NCBI GenBank assembly: GCA_003258405.1
Contig: QKPN01000001.1
Span: forward strand, 186,001 to 250,000
Direction of reading: 5' to 3'
Origin: Rhodobacteraceae bacterium DSL-40
Lineage (GTDB): Bacteria; Pseudomonadota; Alphaproteobacteria; Rhodobacterales; Rhodobacteraceae
Length of the DNA stretch: 64,000 nucleotides
Shown here: positions 12,288-20,993 of the stretch, piece by piece
How positions within the stretch are numbered: the first letter of the stretch is position 1
Layout: each line of letters opens with the position of its first letter
Notes under the pieces: generated by a model
Databases searched by the model: none
What the model saw: the letters and a program-made list of their open reading frames with translations, nothing else
What the model was told of the DNA's origin: nothing
Made by a program: the position numbers and the translations under genes

Positions 12288-12531
12288 GCCAGCGGCGCCA
12301 TCGCTTGTGCCGGGGCGCGACATGAGGCGGACAACAGGGCCTGATCCATCGTATTGACAGCCTCCGGCGCGGAAGGTTCACCGGAGCGTTACCGAAGTCC
12401 TTTCCCTGACATCATGCTGTACAGGCAGCGTGGCAACCCTTGCTGCCGACCCACAGTTCCGTTGCAATGGACGAGAAACGGAACAGCCTCATTCAAGAAT
12501 AATTAGGGCATCGCCGACATAGACTTCCGCG

Positions 12532-12876
12532 ATGAACGAAGTCGCGCCGATTCCATCCGCAGCTAACCTCATGCGGCAAATACTGTGGCCAGCCGCCATG
12601 GCGCTGACCGCATTCATGGCCTTTGGAGTGCTTCTGCTCTCATCCGCAGTGGGACAGCCAGGCGAACCCGGTCTGCTGATCTTCCCGCCAAACTGGGATC
12701 GTCACAAGGTTATGGACGCGGCTTTGTCGATCAATGCTCCGTTGATCGACATCGGCCCGGCGGCCTTTGTCGTGTCCGTCTTTCTGGAGGATCACGCAAC
12801 AATATCGCGTGCTCACCAGGCAGGCGCGTTGTTCGTTCTCAATGCCAAAACTGCAGCGCTCTGCGGTGCGAAATAG
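12532..12876 (+). CDS. Small membrane-anchored protein of unknown function
   Basis: 114 residues with one transmembrane helix (about 15-38) followed by an extracytoplasmic or cytoplasmic ~75-residue domain that contains [12 protein letters not shown] and ends [16 protein letters not shown]. This resembles a family of short rhodobacterial hypothetical proteins ending in an ALFVLDP..CG-type tail; I recall the pattern but cannot name a function. It stops 20 bp before the chemoreceptor gene and may be co-transcribed with it. The ribosome binding site is weak, and base composition is more AT-rich than the flanking hut genes. Confidence 0.5.
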   Translation: MNEVAPIPSAANLMRQILWPAAMALTAFMAFGVLLLSSAVGQPGEPGLLIFPPNWDRHKVMDAALSINAPLIDIGPAAFVVSVFLEDHATISRAHQAGALFVLNAKTAALCGAK

Positions 12877-12896
12877 GTGTCAAGAAAGCAAAGATC

Positions 12897-14807
12897 ATGG
12901 CTCTGTTGTCTACGCTTTTTGCAAAACTCTTCCCGAGCGAGGAAGTCGCGGCAGTTGAAGCGGTGCGTCGCAAATCGGCGCATTCCTTTGTCATGTTCCT
13001 GTGGGCATCGGCCGCTGCGGTTTCTCTGATCTCTTTCCTCTGCGGCTCAAACTGGCAAGTGGTCGCCGTTCTTTGCGCAGCTTTTGCCGGGGTGACGCAG
13101 CTTGCATCCCGAGGACATCCCGAAGGCCTTCGATCAAGGTTGATGATCGCCACGTGCATTCTTGCGCACTGGATGATGTTGGTCTACGCGGTCACGCCTG
13201 TCGCACAGGGCCAATTCATACTCGACGCGCATATGGTGTTTTTTATCATCATGGGCGCTCTTGTCAGTTTCGTGTGCCCGGCGACAATATTGTATACAAC
13301 AATTGTCGTTTTTTTTCACCATCTACTGTTTAGCCTGCTCGTCCCGACATTCATCTGGCCGGATGTCCAGTTCGCGCTGCCACACTTCCTGATTCACTGT
13401 GTCCTGGCAGTGATTACCGCAGGAGTGAGCCTCACACTCTCGATCAGTTTCCACAATCTGCTGACATCTTCCGCCTCCGCGATCGCGAGAAGTGACGCGG
13501 CCAAGAAATCCGCAGAAGAGGGTTTGCTGGAGACTGAAGCCGCGAAGGAAAAAGCGGAACAATCGAAGCTCGCGGCCGAGGCCGCGCAGAAGGAGGCAGA
13601 GGCTGCGCAGCGAGAGGTCGAGCACGCGAATGCCGAGCGTGAGAAACAGGCCAAAGAGGCGGAGATCGAGCGCGCTCAAATCATGAACAGTCTCGGGGCT
13701 TCGATCGGCACCGTTGTCAGCCAGGCCAAGAGCGGCAACTTCTCTGCGAGAGTGGAGGCTGAATTTGACGATGAAATCCTGTTGACGCTTGCCCGCAATG
13801 TCAACGAGTTGCTGGATTCGGTTGATGGTGGACTGGGTGAGGCGGGCAAGACCTTGGCCAAGATTGCGGGGGGCGATCTGTCCGAAGGCATGCGCGGCGA
13901 GTTCAGTGGCGCCTTCAAGGAGCTTCAGGACAATGTAAACGCGATGCTCCTGTCGCTGAAGGATCTTATCGGAGGTGTTGCCGGGAGCGTGGATAGCCTT
14001 GCGTTTTCCTCGGCGGAACTGCGGGAAACATCGGATGTCCTATCGCGGCAGGCTGAACAGAATGCCGCTTCCCTTCAGGAAACTTCGGCGGCGCTCGAAG
14101 AGCTTTCCGCCAGCATCAGACAGGTCGATCAGAACATTTCCGAAGCATCCAGTAACGCGCAGCTTGCAAATACGTCCGCGCAAGAGGGAATAACGGTCGC
14201 GGAAGAAGCTGGCGAGGCCATGAGCAGGATCATTTCCGCCTCGTCCGAGATCTCCCAGGTTGTCAGCGTTATCAATGACATCTCGTTCCAGATCAACTTG
14301 CTTGCTCTCAATGCCGGGATCGAGGCGGCGCGCGCTGGGGAGGCCGGTCGCGGCTTCTCGGTTGTTGCATCGGAAGTGCGTCAACTGGCGCAACGATCCT
14401 CGGACGCGGCAAAGGAGATCGCCCATGTCATCGCACGCAGTGACACTGCGGTGTCGGACGGGGTTGCAAAGGTCAAGGACGCAGAACTCGCTTTGCAGGC
14501 GATCGCTGAGAGTGTGAGCGGTGTGTCGGGCCGTATTGAAGAAGTGGCGCAAGCAATCTCGGAACAGGTGAGCGGCGTTTCGGATATCAACAGTTCGATC
14601 GCCCAGATCGACCGGAACGTCCAGAAACAGGCCGCATCGTCTGAAGAGGTCACCGCGACAAGCACCGTGCTCTCGGGCGAAGCAGACGGGCTGAAGGACT
14701 CGATAAGCCGTTTCAATATCGGTGAAAGCGCTGCAGCGCGGAACGGACGGACCAGTGCCAACGCCCACGGGAAATCCGGCCGGAGACTTGCGGTCCGAAC
14801 CCACTGA
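12897..14807 (+). CDS. Methyl-accepting chemotaxis protein with polytopic N-terminal membrane domain
   Basis: 636 residues. The first ~185 residues hold about six hydrophobic segments and no recognisable periplasmic sensor domain. An alanine/glutamate/lysine-rich coiled coil follows (about 195-260, [20 protein letters not shown]). Then come HAMP-like segments and a full MCP signalling hairpin whose tip reads [20 protein letters not shown]. Glutamine/glutamate methylation-type heptads flank the tip. A membrane-embedded or cytoplasmic stimulus is therefore likely. The gene is visibly less GC-rich than its neighbours and is followed by an IS5 remnant, which suggests transfer. Confidence 0.9.
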   Translation: MALLSTLFAKLFPSEEVAAVEAVRRKSAHSFVMFLWASAAAVSLISFLCGSNWQVVAVLCAAFAGVTQLASRGHPEGLRSRLMIATCILAHWMMLVYAVTPVAQGQFILDAHMVFFIIMGALVSFVCPATILYTTIVVFFHHLLFSLLVPTFIWPDVQFALPHFLIHCVLAVITAGVSLTLSISFHNLLTSSASAIARSDAAKKSAEEGLLETEAAKEKAEQSKLAAEAAQKEAEAAQREVEHANAEREKQAKEAEIERAQIMNSLGASIGTVVSQAKSGNFSARVEAEFDDEILLTLARNVNELLDSVDGGLGEAGKTLAKIAGGDLSEGMRGEFSGAFKELQDNVNAMLLSLKDLIGGVAGSVDSLAFSSAELRETSDVLSRQAEQNAASLQETSAALEELSASIRQVDQNISEASSNAQLANTSAQEGITVAEEAGEAMSRIISASSEISQVVSVINDISFQINLLALNAGIEAARAGEAGRGFSVVASEVRQLAQRSSDAAKEIAHVIARSDTAVSDGVAKVKDAELALQAIAESVSGVSGRIEEVAQAISEQVSGVSDINSSIAQIDRNVQKQAASSEEVTATSTVLSGEADGLKDSISRFNIGESAAARNGRTSANAHGKSGRRLAVRTH

Positions 14808-14854
14808 TTGCGGCTTTCCAGCATGATGCACGGTTCGAAAACCGGGCGGTGAAC

Positions 14855-14956
14855 ATGTCTGATCTTTTCTCGCTGACGGACGCGCAGAAGGCGCGTCTTG
14901 CCCCCATATGTCCCAACTTTTACGGCAAGCCGCGGGTCCAGGGCCGGTTGGTGTAA
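14855..14956 (+). pseudogene. IS5-family transposase N-terminal remnant
   Basis: A 33-residue frame, MSDLFSLTDAQKARLAPICP then NFYGKPRVQGRLV, closed by TAA. From memory this matches the start of IS5-group transposases (MSDLFWLTDAQMARL...GKPRVDDRRV). Nothing downstream continues the transposase, so only the 5' stub survives. It marks an old insertion at the edge of the AT-richer chemoreceptor segment. Confidence 0.7.
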
Positions 14957-15282
14957 TTTCGACGCCGCCGACGATGAGGGCCTGCCCCGGTCTGTGGTCC
15001 AGGCGCCATGCGACCCCTGGGTTCCAATTGACCGCGCATAGAGATACGTCCTTTCGGCGTTCCTGATTGAGGTCGGAATGGCGATCGGTCAAAGCGTATC
15101 CGCCCGGGGAGAATTTCCGTGGGGAACGGTCTTCAAGAAGCCGCGAAGGGGCAGGTGCGCGGCGTGTCGGCTGGTCGACAGTTGTGCTACGCCGTGGCAT
15201 CACCTATCCGAAAACTTGGGAAAACCGCCGGAAAACGCGGCAGATCTTCGAGATTGCGCGACGCGGAAGGCCGGAGCCAAAA
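14957..15282. other. Intergenic stretch without a supported gene
   Basis: About 325 bp between the transposase stub and dusA. Frames here are short or lack ribosome binding sites. It may contain further decayed insertion-sequence DNA and the dusA promoter; I see no clear hairpin or promoter. Confidence 0.5.
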
Positions 15283-16287
15283 GTGAACAAGACAAACAAA
15301 AACAGTAGTGAAGCGGCATATCGTCTGTCCGTCGCCCCTATGATGGACTGGACCGACCGGCATTGCCGCTATTTCCACCGGCTGTTTTCGGCCCGGGCGC
15401 TGCTCTACACCGAAATGGTCACCACCGGGGCGGTGCTCCATGGCGACCGCGCGCGGCTTCTCGGCTTCGATCCGGCGGAGCATCCGGTGGCGCTTCAGCT
15501 CGGCGGATCGGACCCGGACGAGCTCGCGGCGGCCACGCGGATCGGCGTGGCGGAAGGCTATGACGAGATCAATCTCAACGTCGGCTGCCCTTCGGAGCGG
15601 GTGCAGTCGGGCTGCTTCGGGGCGGCGCTGATGCGCGAGCCGGGCCTCGTCGCCGATTGCGCCCGGGCGATGATCGAGGCGGCAGGCCCCGTGCCGGTCA
15701 CCATCAAGTGCCGGATCGGTGTCGACGATCAGGATCCGGAGACGGTCTTGCCGGAGTTCCTCGCGCGGATGGCCGGGGCAGGGGTGGCGACGGTGATCGT
15801 CCATGCCCGCAAGGCCTGGCTTCAGGGCCTGAGCCCGAAGGAGAACCGCGACATCCCGCCGCTCGACTATGGCCTCGTCCACCGGATGAAGGCGCGCTTT
15901 CCCGAGCTCACGATCGTGCTCAATGGCGGCGTGCCCGATCTCGCCACCGCGGCGGAGCACCTTGCCGCAGGGCTCGACGGCGTGATGCTGGGCCGCGCGG
16001 CCTATCACGGGCCGGCGCTGCTCGGTGCGGCGGACCGGCTCATCTTCGGCGCGCGCACACCGGATGTTCCGGCCGAAGCTGCGGTGCGGGCGATGCTCCC
16101 CTACATCGAGGCGGAATGCGCGCGCGGCACGCCGGTCAACCAGATCACCCGCCACATGCTCGGCGCCTTTGCCGGGCGCCCGGGCGCGCGCGCCTGGCGC
16201 CGTGTGCTCTCGGAAGGGGCGCACCGTCCGGGGGCGGGGCCGGAACTCGTCGAGGCCGCCCTGGGCCGCATTTCCGAAGCAGCCTGA
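15283..16287 (+). CDS. dusA: tRNA-dihydrouridine(20/20a) synthase
   Basis: 334-residue FMN enzyme that reduces U20/U20a in the tRNA D-loop with NADPH. It has the SVAPMMDWTDRHCR substrate/FMN segment, LQLGGSDPDEL, the catalytic-cysteine motif INLNVGCPSERVQSG, VTIKCRIGVDD, and the C-terminal NQITRHMLGAFAGRPGARAWRR typical of DusA. GTG 15283 is preceded by gaaggccggag; a longer upstream reading (from 15067) lacks family similarity. dusA is a known integration site for some mobile elements, but no integrase is seen beside it. Confidence 0.93.
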   Translation: MNKTNKNSSEAAYRLSVAPMMDWTDRHCRYFHRLFSARALLYTEMVTTGAVLHGDRARLLGFDPAEHPVALQLGGSDPDELAAATRIGVAEGYDEINLNVGCPSERVQSGCFGAALMREPGLVADCARAMIEAAGPVPVTIKCRIGVDDQDPETVLPEFLARMAGAGVATVIVHARKAWLQGLSPKENRDIPPLDYGLVHRMKARFPELTIVLNGGVPDLATAAEHLAAGLDGVMLGRAAYHGPALLGAADRLIFGARTPDVPAEAAVRAMLPYIEAECARGTPVNQITRHMLGAFAGRPGARAWRRVLSEGAHRPGAGPELVEAALGRISEAA

Positions 16288-16430
16288 GGCGCACGCTGCC
16301 TCGGATCAGGCCCCGTTCTTAAGATCCGCTAAACCATGTTCATGCACGGTCCCCCGCAACAGTCCGGCGCGCATTTTCGCTGCCGGGTCCTTGCGGTGGT
16401 CGGGAGGCCGCCCGACTTTGGGAGAATGCC

Positions 16431-16778
16431 ATGAAGGACGCCCTCACCGCGCTCGTTCAGACATATCTTGGCCTCGCGCTGCTCTGGCCGGTCGCCACCG
16501 CGACCGTCGCGCGCATCGTCAACCGCCGCTACGACGCGGTCATTGCAGCCGACATCCGCCGTATTGCCGGCCCGGCGCTCGCGCTTCTCTTCCTGGGCGT
16601 GCCGGTCTTTCTCGAATTTCCCTTCGCCGGCGTCATCGTCCTCTGCACTTGGATCGCCTATTCCGATCACGTCGTTCGGCCGCAATCCGAGTCGGAGAAG
16701 GGCGAAAGCGGCGTCAGAAGCCTCCACCAGCGGCTGCGCGCCCTTCTCGGCACCGATGACGGTCCGTTCCGCAAGTAA
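16431..16778 (+). CDS. Small membrane protein, unknown function
   Basis: 115 residues. A hydrophobic segment at ~5-27 and a long one at ~45-78 (GPALALLFLGVPVFLEFPFA, then VIVLCTWIAYSDHV) precede a charged cytoplasmic tail. No family recognised. The gene stands alone between dusA and the sigma-54 activator and is followed by a GC-rich hairpin. Confidence 0.55.
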   Translation: MKDALTALVQTYLGLALLWPVATATVARIVNRRYDAVIAADIRRIAGPALALLFLGVPVFLEFPFAGVIVLCTWIAYSDHVVRPQSESEKGESGVRSLHQRLRALLGTDDGPFRK

Positions 16779-16791
16779 CTGACAACCCTCC

Positions 16792-16813
16792 GGTCCGGGT
16801 CGCGGCCCGGGCC
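16792..16813 (+). terminator. GC-rich hairpin after the small membrane protein gene
   Basis: GGTCCGGG, six-base loop, CCCGGGCC: an 8-bp stem with one G-T pair, starting 14 bp after the stop codon at 16778. No T-run follows, so termination efficiency is uncertain. Confidence 0.4.
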
Positions 16814-16926
16814 CCGAGTCCCTCGGTACTGTCCGAAAGGCCTATTTCCTCCACCGCCGCTTTGTGCCACGGTTCCGCTTCCTGGGAGGAAAGGCGCGAC
16901 CCAAAACAATCGGGCGCGAGAACGGC

Positions 16927-18822
16927 ATGGCGGGAGAAGTCGACCACATCCGTGAAATCGAGAGCGTGCTCGACGGCCGCGCGAGCGGGCGCGATGCGCT
17001 CGTCATCCAGTCGTGGCAACGCTGCGTGCACGATCACCGGCTCGATCCCACCCGAGCCTGCGAGGCCTATATCGTGCCGGAGCGCCAGCTCCGCGAACAC
17101 CGGCAGCAGTCCGAGGAGCTGATCGCCATCGCGCGCTCTGGGCTCGACGGGCTCTTCAACCAGATCGCGGGCCAGAACTACGTCCTGCTGCTCTCCGATG
17201 CCGAGGGCGTCACGGTCGAGTTCCTCGGCGATCCGCTCTTCGACAACAACCTGCGTAAGGCCGGGCTCTACATGGGGTCGGAATGGCTCGAGGGCCGGGC
17301 AGGCACCTGCGCGGTCGGGGCCTGCCTCGCCACCGGCGAGGCGCTCACCATCCACCAGACCGATCATTTCGACATCACCCACACGCCGCTCTCCTGCACC
17401 GCCGGGCCGATCTACGACACCGCGGGTGGGCTCGCCGCCGTGCTCGATGTCTCGCTCCTGAGCTCGCCCATCGAGAAGAGCAGCCAGAACCTCGCCTTCC
17501 ATCTCGTCCAGGCCACCGCGCGGCGGATCGAGCTTGCGAACCTGATGGCGCGCACCCGGCATGAGTGGGTGCTGCGCTTCGCCCATTCGCCGGATTTCCT
17601 CGATGTCGATCCCGAGGCCGCGATCTCGCTCGATGGCTCGGGCCGGGTCATGGGCATGACCCATGGCGGCGCCCGCATCCTCGCCCGCGCGGCGGGCTGT
17701 GACTGGCGCCGGCCACAGGGCCTGCTCGGGCGCAAGGTGCAGGATTTCTTCGAGATCGGCGTCGACGATCTGCCCGAGCTCACCCGCTGGCGCCCGACGC
17801 GCGACCGCATCCTGCGCTGCCACGACGGCGGCGCGCTCTTCGCCCATGCGATCGAGCCGCAGATCCGCCGCCGCAACCCGCCACTCCCGGCGCGGCCGGC
17901 GGGTCTTCCCGGAGCGCTGCGGGATCTCGGCGGCGAGGATCCGGTCATCGCGGCGCTGAAGGCGCGGGCCGCCAAGCTCGCGCCCCGGCCGGTGCCACTG
18001 CTCATCCAGGGCGAGACGGGGACCGGCAAGGAATTCCTCGCCCGCGCGCTCCACGACGCGAGCGGCTTCCGCGGCCGCTTCATCGCGGTGAACTGCGCCG
18101 CGATCCCCGAGACCCTGATCGAGAGCGAGCTCTTCGGCCATGTCGCGGGCGCCTTCACCGGCGCGGCCGCCAAAGGCCGCCGCGGGCTCATAGAGGAAGC
18201 CGACGGCGGCACGCTCTTTCTCGACGAGATCGGCGACATGCCGTTGACGCTGCAGGCCCGCCTGCTGCGCGTGCTCGCCGAGCGCGAGGTGATGCCGGTC
18301 GGCGCCAACCGCGCCCGGCCCGTCAACGTGCGCATCCTTTCGGCCTCGCATCACGATCTTGCCGGGCTGGTGGCCGAGGGCCGCTTCCGCAAGGATCTCT
18401 ACTACCGCCTCAATGCCGCGACCCTCACGCTCCCGCCGCTGCGCAACCGGGCCGATCTCGGATGGCTGATCGAGCGCCTGCTCGAGCGCCAGGCCCGCGC
18501 CCATGGTCTGCGGGGGCTCCGGCTCGGTGCGGCGGCGCTTGCGGCGCTCGAGGGCCACGACTGGCCCGGAAACGTCCGCGAGCTCGACAACGTGCTCTCG
18601 GTCGCCGCCATCCTCTGCGAAGGCAGCGAGATCTTGCCCGCGGATCTGCCCGAGACCATGGCTCCGGCATCCGAGGGCGGCGAACCGGACGAGGCGGCCG
18701 GGCTCGAACGGCTGCTCGCCGAATGCGGCTGGAACGTCTCGGAAGCCGCGCGGCGGCTGGGCGTCGACCGCTCGACCGTCCATCGCCGCATGCGCCGGCT
18801 CGGCCTCTCCACCCACAACTGA
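16927..18822 (+). CDS. Sigma-54-dependent activator of the AcoR type (GAF-AAA-Fis)
   Basis: 631-residue enhancer-binding protein. Residues ~40-200 form a GAF-like sensory domain. A central AAA+ domain follows with Walker A GETGTGKE (~362), the sigma-54 contact loop GAFTGA (~408) and Walker B LFLDEIGD (~430). A C-terminal Fis helix-turn-helix closes it (NVSEAARRLGVDRSTVHRRM). The layout matches AcoR, the acetoin-responsive activator. The frame can begin at GTG 16864; ATG 16927 is my choice, with neither site strong. A near-perfect -24/-12 promoter lies 177 bp after its stop, in front of butanediol-dehydrogenase-like genes, so the target operon is clear even though the inducer is inferred. Confidence 0.9.
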   Translation: MAGEVDHIREIESVLDGRASGRDALVIQSWQRCVHDHRLDPTRACEAYIVPERQLREHRQQSEELIAIARSGLDGLFNQIAGQNYVLLLSDAEGVTVEFLGDPLFDNNLRKAGLYMGSEWLEGRAGTCAVGACLATGEALTIHQTDHFDITHTPLSCTAGPIYDTAGGLAAVLDVSLLSSPIEKSSQNLAFHLVQATARRIELANLMARTRHEWVLRFAHSPDFLDVDPEAAISLDGSGRVMGMTHGGARILARAAGCDWRRPQGLLGRKVQDFFEIGVDDLPELTRWRPTRDRILRCHDGGALFAHAIEPQIRRRNPPLPARPAGLPGALRDLGGEDPVIAALKARAAKLAPRPVPLLIQGETGTGKEFLARALHDASGFRGRFIAVNCAAIPETLIESELFGHVAGAFTGAAAKGRRGLIEEADGGTLFLDEIGDMPLTLQARLLRVLAEREVMPVGANRARPVNVRILSASHHDLAGLVAEGRFRKDLYYRLNAATLTLPPLRNRADLGWLIERLLERQARAHGLRGLRLGAAALAALEGHDWPGNVRELDNVLSVAAILCEGSEILPADLPETMAPASEGGEPDEAAGLERLLAECGWNVSEAARRLGVDRSTVHRRMRRLGLSTHN

Positions 18823-18891
18823 TCCCTGCGCCGCAACGCGCTGCACAGACCGGGCGCCGAGCGTCCGGCAAACGCGTGCATGCGCCCGTGT

Positions 18892-18945
18892 CTGTTGCGT
18901 CGCCGCGCGCCTCAGGTGTGGCGCGCGGCGACCGTGGCGCAACAG
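18892..18945. promoter_or_regulatory. Long dyad upstream of the sigma-54 promoter: candidate activator site
   Basis: Outer arms CTGTTGCG (18892-18899) and CGCAACAG (18938-18945) are exact reverse complements. Inside them sits a perfect 13-bp stem, GTCGCCGCGCGCC/GGCGCGCGGCGAC, with an 8-base loop (18899-18932). The position, about 55-110 bp upstream of the -24 element, is typical for an enhancer of a sigma-54 activator. The inner hairpin could instead terminate the activator gene. Confidence 0.5.
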
Positions 18946-18998
18946 CGGAATCCGGTTCATCCTATTGAATTGTAATAATAAATTATAATACCCTGAAC

Positions 18999-19015
18999 TG
19001 GTACGGTCCTTGCTT
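18999..19015 (+). promoter_or_regulatory. Sigma-54 (-24/-12) promoter
   Basis: TGGTACGGTCCTTGCTT closely matches the consensus TGGCACG-N4-TTGCW. GG and GC are spaced 12 bp apart, and transcription should start near 19025, 27 bp before the SDR start codon. The gene just upstream encodes a GAFTGA-containing activator, which supports function. Confidence 0.85.
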
Positions 19016-19051
19016 ATACCTTGGCAGAACAAGAACCAAGGGAGGAAGACA

Positions 19052-19840
19052 ATGCAGGCAGAGCTTGCAGGACGCGCCATCATCGTTACCGGTGCGGGCC
19101 GTGGCATCGGAGCGGCAATGGCCCATGGGCTCGCCGCGGAAGGCGCAGCCCTCACGATCGCCGACATCTCGACCGAAACGGCCGAGGAAACCGCCGAGGC
19201 CATCCGTGCGGCAGGTGGCACCGCCATCGCGGCAACCGTCGATGTGACCGAGCGCGAGAGCGTGAAGGAGATGATCGCCAGGACCGCCGAGGCGCATGGC
19301 AAACTCGATGTGATCTTCAACAACGCAGGCATCGCCCAGACGCGGCCGTTCCTCTCGATCACCGAAGAGGACTGGCACCGCGTGCTCGATGTGAACGGCC
19401 TCGGCGTGCTCATCTGCATGCAGGAGGCGATCCACCGCTTCCTCGATCAGGGCACGGGCGGCAAGATCATCAACACCGCCTCGATCGCGGGCAAGCAGGG
19501 CTACGAGCCGCTCGCCCATTACTGTGCCTCGAAATTCGGCGTGGTGGCGCTCACCCAGGCGGCCGCGCGCGCCTTCGGGGCCAGGCAGATCACCGCGAAC
19601 TGCATCTGCCCCGGGGTCGTCGCCACCGAGATGTGGAAGGTGATCGACAAGGGCTTCAAGGACGAGGGGCTGACGAGCCGCGACAACGAGGCCTTCGAGA
19701 CCTTCTCCGCCGGCATCCTGCTCGGCCGTCCCTCGACCGCGGACGATCTTGTCGGCGTCGCGCGTTTCCTCGCCTCGGGCGCATCGGACTACATGACCGG
19801 CCAGAGCCTCGTGGTCGATGGCGGCATGGTCTTCGTCTGA
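19052..19840 (+). CDS. SDR oxidoreductase similar to meso-2,3-butanediol dehydrogenase / diacetyl reductase
   Basis: 262-residue classical short-chain dehydrogenase. NAD-binding TGAGRGIG (13-20), NNAG (90-93) and the catalytic Ser144-Tyr157-Lys161 (YCASK) are intact. Segments GKIINTASIAG, CPGVVATEMWKVID, LGRPSTADDLVGVARFLAS and the C-terminus SDYMTGQSLVVDGGMVF closely follow BudC-type 2,3-butanediol dehydrogenases as I recall them. Strong gggaggaag ribosome binding site. It is the first gene of the sigma-54 operon. It probably interconverts a vicinal diol and hydroxyketone, or hydroxyketone and diketone; the exact substrate is inferred. Confidence 0.8.
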   Translation: MQAELAGRAIIVTGAGRGIGAAMAHGLAAEGAALTIADISTETAEETAEAIRAAGGTAIAATVDVTERESVKEMIARTAEAHGKLDVIFNNAGIAQTRPFLSITEEDWHRVLDVNGLGVLICMQEAIHRFLDQGTGGKIINTASIAGKQGYEPLAHYCASKFGVVALTQAAARAFGARQITANCICPGVVATEMWKVIDKGFKDEGLTSRDNEAFETFSAGILLGRPSTADDLVGVARFLASGASDYMTGQSLVVDGGMVFV

Positions 19841-19852
19841 AGACCGCACCTG

Positions 19853-19874
19853 CCTGCCCGGACAACCGGGCAGG
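19853..19874 (+). promoter_or_regulatory. Intra-operon hairpin
   Basis: CCTGCCCGG-ACAA-CCGGGCAGG is a perfect 9-bp stem with a 4-base loop, 12 bp after the SDR stop and 42 bp before the membrane-protein gene. No T-run follows. It could partially terminate transcription or stabilise the upstream mRNA, making SDR expression exceed that of the distal genes. Confidence 0.5.
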
Positions 19875-19916
19875 CCCCAGACTCCAAAATAACAATACCA
19901 ACAGAGAGGAACAGGG

Positions 19917-20993
19917 ATGGAAGCAATTCAGGATACCGGCCCGCCGGTGGATATCGCGCCCGGGCACTGGCCAAGTTCGCTCCGCGGCCTCGGTCTGGTC
20001 TACGGCGCCGCCATCGCCTCCTGCTACCTGGTGAACGCGATCGTCATCGCGAATCCGATCGGCCCCTGGACGGCCGAAAAGGTGCAGGACATGTACTGGC
20101 TCGACAACGTGACCTGGCAGCTGCTCGCACTCTGGTGGGTGCTGCTGAGCGTGGTGAGCGGCGGTTTTCCGTTCCACCGCATCGAGGATGCACGCACCCG
20201 CGCCTTCGTCACCCTCGGCACGGCCTGGGTCGTGGGCTGGCTCTCGGCCAAGGGGATCTACTGGGCCGGGCTGGATGCGGACTGGGTCTTCCCGATCATC
20301 GGCTGCATCTTCTTCTTCATCGCCTTCTTCAGCTTCGCGGGCGAGAACTGGCTGGTCGCGGGGATGCCGCCGCACCGGCAGTTCTTCATCCTGCTGGTGA
20401 TGATCGCCTTCCTGACCTATGCGATCACCCACTCGGCGATCCGCTGGATCCCCGCCTGGTGGTTCCCCTTCATCGAGATGGGCTCGGCCTCGGGTCTGCT
20501 CGCCTATCTGACCCGGCGCATGAGCCAGCCGGGCAAGGCCCTGGCCCAGATCGCGATCCTCTTCCTCGTGGTCCTGGTGTTCCTGGCGATCTGCCAGCAT
20601 CTCGGGATCTGGAGCGCCGAGGCCCCCGGGATCGGCACGTTCTGGACCCTGGGCTACTTCTCCGACCCGTTCTGGCTGCTCTGGTTCATGGTGGCCTGCT
20701 CGGTGTCCTACGCGCTCCTGATCCAGCTACGGAACTGGCCCTTCAGCCGGATTCCGATGCCGCTGGGCGGGATCCTCGCCTGCCTCTTCTGCGCCGCGGT
20801 GACAACGATCGTCGCGCAGATCCTCGCCCGCATGGTCGGCCCGGTCTTCACCGACATGAACGAGGCGCTCACCTACGCATACATGGGCACGCACTGGTCC
20901 TTCGTGATCGCGCTGCTTTTCGGATTTGGACTCGAACGGCCCTACCTGTGGGTCGGTCAGAAAACACCAGGGAGTTGGGAAGATGTCGACTGA
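19917..20993 (+). CDS. Polytopic membrane protein of unknown function (about 10 TM)
   Basis: 358 residues with roughly ten hydrophobic helices (about 27-47, 65-84, 96-117, 123-145, 155-174, 178-198, 208-232, 252-272, 280-302, 326-340), rich in Trp/Phe. I do not recognise a transporter family or a heme or metal motif. It has a good ribosome binding site (agagagga) and its stop overlaps the start of the next gene by 11 bp, so it is firmly part of the operon. Uptake of the operon's substrate is a reasonable guess; a membrane-bound redox partner or sensor is also possible. Confidence 0.75.
   Translation: MEAIQDTGPPVDIAPGHWPSSLRGLGLVYGAAIASCYLVNAIVIANPIGPWTAEKVQDMYWLDNVTWQLLALWWVLLSVVSGGFPFHRIEDARTRAFVTLGTAWVVGWLSAKGIYWAGLDADWVFPIIGCIFFFIAFFSFAGENWLVAGMPPHRQFFILLVMIAFLTYAITHSAIRWIPAWWFPFIEMGSASGLLAYLTRRMSQPGKALAQIAILFLVVLVFLAICQHLGIWSAEAPGIGTFWTLGYFSDPFWLLWFMVACSVSYALLIQLRNWPFSRIPMPLGGILACLFCAAVTTIVAQILARMVGPVFTDMNEALTYAYMGTHWSFVIALLFGFGLERPYLWVGQKTPGSWEDVD

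Noticed and set aside
15283-16287. Prophage or integrative element at dusA
   Set aside because: dusA is an integration site for some elements, but no integrase, attachment repeat or phage gene is present; the transposase stub is too short to support a larger element.
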